Positions 48,280-49,637 of a stretch of 49,637 nt of DNA are shown here, in pieces. The stretch comes from Microcaldota archaeon (GTDB lineage: Archaea > Micrarchaeota > Micrarchaeia > Micrarchaeales > Micrarchaeaceae). Positions within the stretch are counted from its first letter, which is position 1, and every line of letters starts with the position of its first letter. Where the stretch lies: contig JAKAUP010000006.1 in assembly GCA_021817565.1 (NCBI GenBank), positions 1 through 49,637 on the forward strand. The letters run 5' to 3'. The translations under genes were made by a program, and so were the position numbers. The notes under the pieces were generated by a model. That model saw only the letters and a program-made list of their open reading frames with translations. It had not been told where the DNA came from and made no database searches.

Positions 48280-48351
48280 TATAAATCAGCTATGATGCAT
48301 ATGTTTAGAAAGTTTTATAATTCCTTAGCGCACAAATAATATGGTGTTAAT

Positions 48352-48573
48352 ATGGCAGAGAGAATTTCCGAAGAGAGAATTACAAGGGAAGAAGGATACC
48401 TATACTACTTAGGCAAAGATGGTTTTGTATGGCAAAACCCTACGAGGTCAAATAAATCTGGATCAAAACGAAAGGTAGGGAATGAATGCGTTAACAGAGA
48501 AAAAGGTTATATATACTTTGTTGACAGCGATGGATATGTATCAAGGGCAAAGCAGGGAAGGAAGAAAGAATAG
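48352..48573 (+). CDS. Small protein with two GYxYxxxxDGxV repeats
   Basis: 73 residues made of a charged leader and two similar units: REEGYLYYLGKDGFVWQNPTR and REKGYIYFVDSDGYVSRAKQG. Each has Arg-Glu before a GYxYxx(D/K)xDGxV beta hairpin and a basic end. I have seen such small repeat proteins in other archaea but know no function. The ATG follows GGTGTTAAT, and a TATA box (GTTTTATAATT) at about 48312-48322 precedes it. Highly basic, so nucleic acid binding is conceivable. The pilin-like gene at 48605 follows closely with its own TATA box. Confidence 0.65.
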   Translation: MAERISEERITREEGYLYYLGKDGFVWQNPTRSNKSGSKRKVGNECVNREKGYIYFVDSDGYVSRAKQGRKKE

Positions 48574-48604
48574 GTATTTAAGTCTAACCGTCTATTAGTA
48601 TTTA

Positions 48605-49060
48605 ATGTCAGGTGAAAAAATGGTAAACAAGGTAACGAAAGGCCAATCGGCTATGGAATACCTAATGACATATGGGTGGGCGATACTCATAATTGCGATA
48701 GTTCTGGTAGCATTCTTCGGATTGCACTTGTTCAGCAGCCCTGTAGGAGTTTCTTGCAGAGCAGAATCAGGATTTGTGTGCAGCAACCCGATATACAGCG
48801 GTAATGTGTTAACTGTGCAGATAGGTCAGGGAACTGGTAACCAGTGGAACACCGTATCATACGTAATGAATGGAACTGGTATAACAGGTACTATTACTGG
48901 CACTATAACATCTGGAGGCACAACGCTAGCAAGTGGAAGCTTGGATACCGTAACATTCCAGATACCGGCAACCGACTCTTCCCCAGGAAACATATACGCA
49001 GAATACACATTCGACACAAACACATACAACTCTCTGATAGGAATAGCAACATTCCCATAA
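48605..49060 (+). CDS. Pilin-like protein (QSAMEYLMTYGWAIL leader)
   Basis: 151 residues. Short basic leader (MVNKVTKG) then QSAMEYLMTYGWAILIIAIV with Glu at +5 after the predicted cleavage, the classic archaeal pilin-like N-terminus found often in DPANN genomes. The mature part has cysteines (VSCRAESGFVCSNPI) and Gly/Thr-rich beta sequence (TGTITGTITSGGTTLASG). The TATA box (GTATTTAAG, 48574-48582) is 26 bases before ATG 48605, so leaderless; alternatively ATG 48620 is preceded by AGGTGA, in which case the first ATG is only leader. A second, mosaic copy of its Cys-rich segment lies at 49132. Probably a substrate of a pilus assembly system like that at 21-27 kb. Confidence 0.75.
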   Translation: MSGEKMVNKVTKGQSAMEYLMTYGWAILIIAIVLVAFFGLHLFSSPVGVSCRAESGFVCSNPIYSGNVLTVQIGQGTGNQWNTVSYVMNGTGITGTITGTITSGGTTLASGSLDTVTFQIPATDSSPGNIYAEYTFDTNTYNSLIGIATFP

Positions 49061-49131
49061 AGGATGTTGCTCTTTCTTTTTTCTTTTTTGACTACTTCTG
49101 ATTGTTAATCTTAAATATACTCTGTGACAAA

Positions 49132-49467
49132 ATGACAGATACTGTTTTGGGCGGATCTGATGTTCAACCAGCGCCTTCTGATGATGCTACTGCGTCTTCG
49201 CCTCAACCAAGCTTGAGTTCTGAAGCGAATCCTCAAAAACCCAAATTGAGCAAAGGCATAAAGATAATCATTGCACTGCTGGTTATTTTCTTAGTTATCG
49301 GCGTACTTGATGTAGTAACTGTCTACATACTTGCCCGCACGAACCTGCTCAGCAGCCCGGTAGGGGTTTCTTGCAGAGCAGAATCAGGGTTCGTGTGCAT
49401 GAACCCAATATTCAACAATAGCATGAACTCAATATACAACGGTGATAAGCGTAAAGTCAACTTCTAA
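49132..49467 (+). CDS. Mosaic membrane protein sharing the pilin Cys-rich segment
   Basis: From ATG 49132 (leaderless, TATA at about 49105-49115) the protein has 111 residues: a Ser/Pro/Ala-rich polar leader (about 50 residues), one membrane helix (IKIIIALLVIFLVIGVLDVVTVYI), then SSPVGVSCRAESGFVCMNPI, nearly identical to the pilin-like gene at 48605 in protein and DNA (about 60 bases). After that it ends quickly (NNSMNSIYNGDKRKVNF). The pilin leader QSAMEY is missing and the rest of the pilin domain is absent. It looks like a fusion of an unrelated leader to a copied piece of its neighbour; whether it is functional or a decaying copy is open. Confidence 0.55.
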   Translation: MTDTVLGGSDVQPAPSDDATASSPQPSLSSEANPQKPKLSKGIKIIIALLVIFLVIGVLDVVTVYILARTNLLSSPVGVSCRAESGFVCMNPIFNNSMNSIYNGDKRKVNF

Positions 49468-49637
49468 TGCTTTTAGAGACAAACAGAAGGATAGGAAAAC
49501 GCATCGTTTTAAATCACCACATTATGAATGGGATGTTGGTTGGTCTTCTGCAAAAGAAGCTAAAAAGCTCAAGAAAAAGTTGATTTTTATTTTTGTTGAC
49601 TTTAGAAAATTTGAAAAGAAACCCAGATTTTTTATAG
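49442..49637 (+). CDS. Open frame running off the window edge
   Basis: A GTG at 49442, overlapping the previous gene's end, opens a frame without stops to the window end (65 codons): basic and aromatic, e.g. RKTHRFKSPHYEWDVGWSSA and KKLKKKLIFIFVDF. No family is recognised and the start is uncertain. A short real gene, a frameshifted continuation of the previous one, or a chance frame are all possible. Confidence 0.3.
   Translation, partial: MISVKSTSNAFRDKQKDRKTHRFKSPHYEWDVGWSSAKEAKKLKKKLIFIFVDFRKFEKKPRFFI

Overview
The window is archaeal. It carries eS1 (S3Ae) and uS15 ribosomal proteins, aEF1-beta with its usual zinc-ribbon partner, archaeal-type PheS/PheT and ValS, Rad50, a TRAM protein, a tetraether lipid synthase, an archaeal-type RNase P RNA and tRNA genes with introns. 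TATA boxes lie about 25 bases before many start codons (leaderless-type promoters). Several secreted proteins carry the pilin-like leader QSA(M/V)E(Y/F)..YG that is common in DPANN archaea. All of this fits a Micrarchaeota/ARMAN-like DPANN lineage; the lineage is my inference from gene content, not a search.

Layout. (1) 0-9.7 kb is visibly AT-rich: a membrane protein, a eukaryote/Sulfolobus-type phosphomevalonate kinase, a DUF6159-like membrane gene broken by one in-frame TAA, an M13 metallopeptidase, a divergent NDP-kinase-like protein coupled to inorganic pyrophosphatase, then an island of four unknown, mostly membrane-bound proteins. (2) 9.76-10.14 kb holds tRNA-Thr and RNase P RNA, diverging from one shared TATA box. 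(3) 10.1-17.8 kb: a pilin-like protein, RsmA, a 1593-residue surface protein and a translationally coupled membrane partner with a charged repeat tail. (4) 17.9-20.5 kb (minus): three RCK/TrkA-type genes, two with channel-like membrane parts but no recognisable potassium filter, then a small unknown gene and a tRNA-Gln with a D-loop intron. (5) 20.6-29.7 kb (plus): an M50 protease, then a tightly packed type IV pilus-like assembly operon (wHTH/coiled-coil protein, secretion ATPase, small acidic protein, two TadC/ArlJ-type membrane proteins), followed by tetraether lipid synthase and an unknown partner. (6) 29.7-37.6 kb: pheT/pheS with a membrane protein upstream, TRAM protein, valS, uS15 and eS1. 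(7) 37.6-43.2 kb: a minus-strand run Lon-like protease, zinc ribbon, aEF1-beta, Rad50; then a complete GGDEF diguanylate cyclase convergent with a histone-fold-like gene. (8) 43.4-49.6 kb: pilin-like/adhesin paralogues, including a 45-serine tail and a beta-propeller fusion, tRNA-Met with a 45-nt intron, an NDP-sugar epimerase and duplicated small pilin genes.

How they fit together: translation and RNA processing genes form the core. Around them is a strong cell-surface theme: several proteins with pilin-type leaders, a pilus assembly ATPase with two membrane platforms, a giant surface protein, a sugar-nucleotide epimerase and isoprenoid/tetraether lipid genes. A diguanylate cyclase in the same neighbourhood suggests, without proof, second-messenger control of surface structures. 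No rRNA, CRISPR array, transposase or intact integrase was seen.
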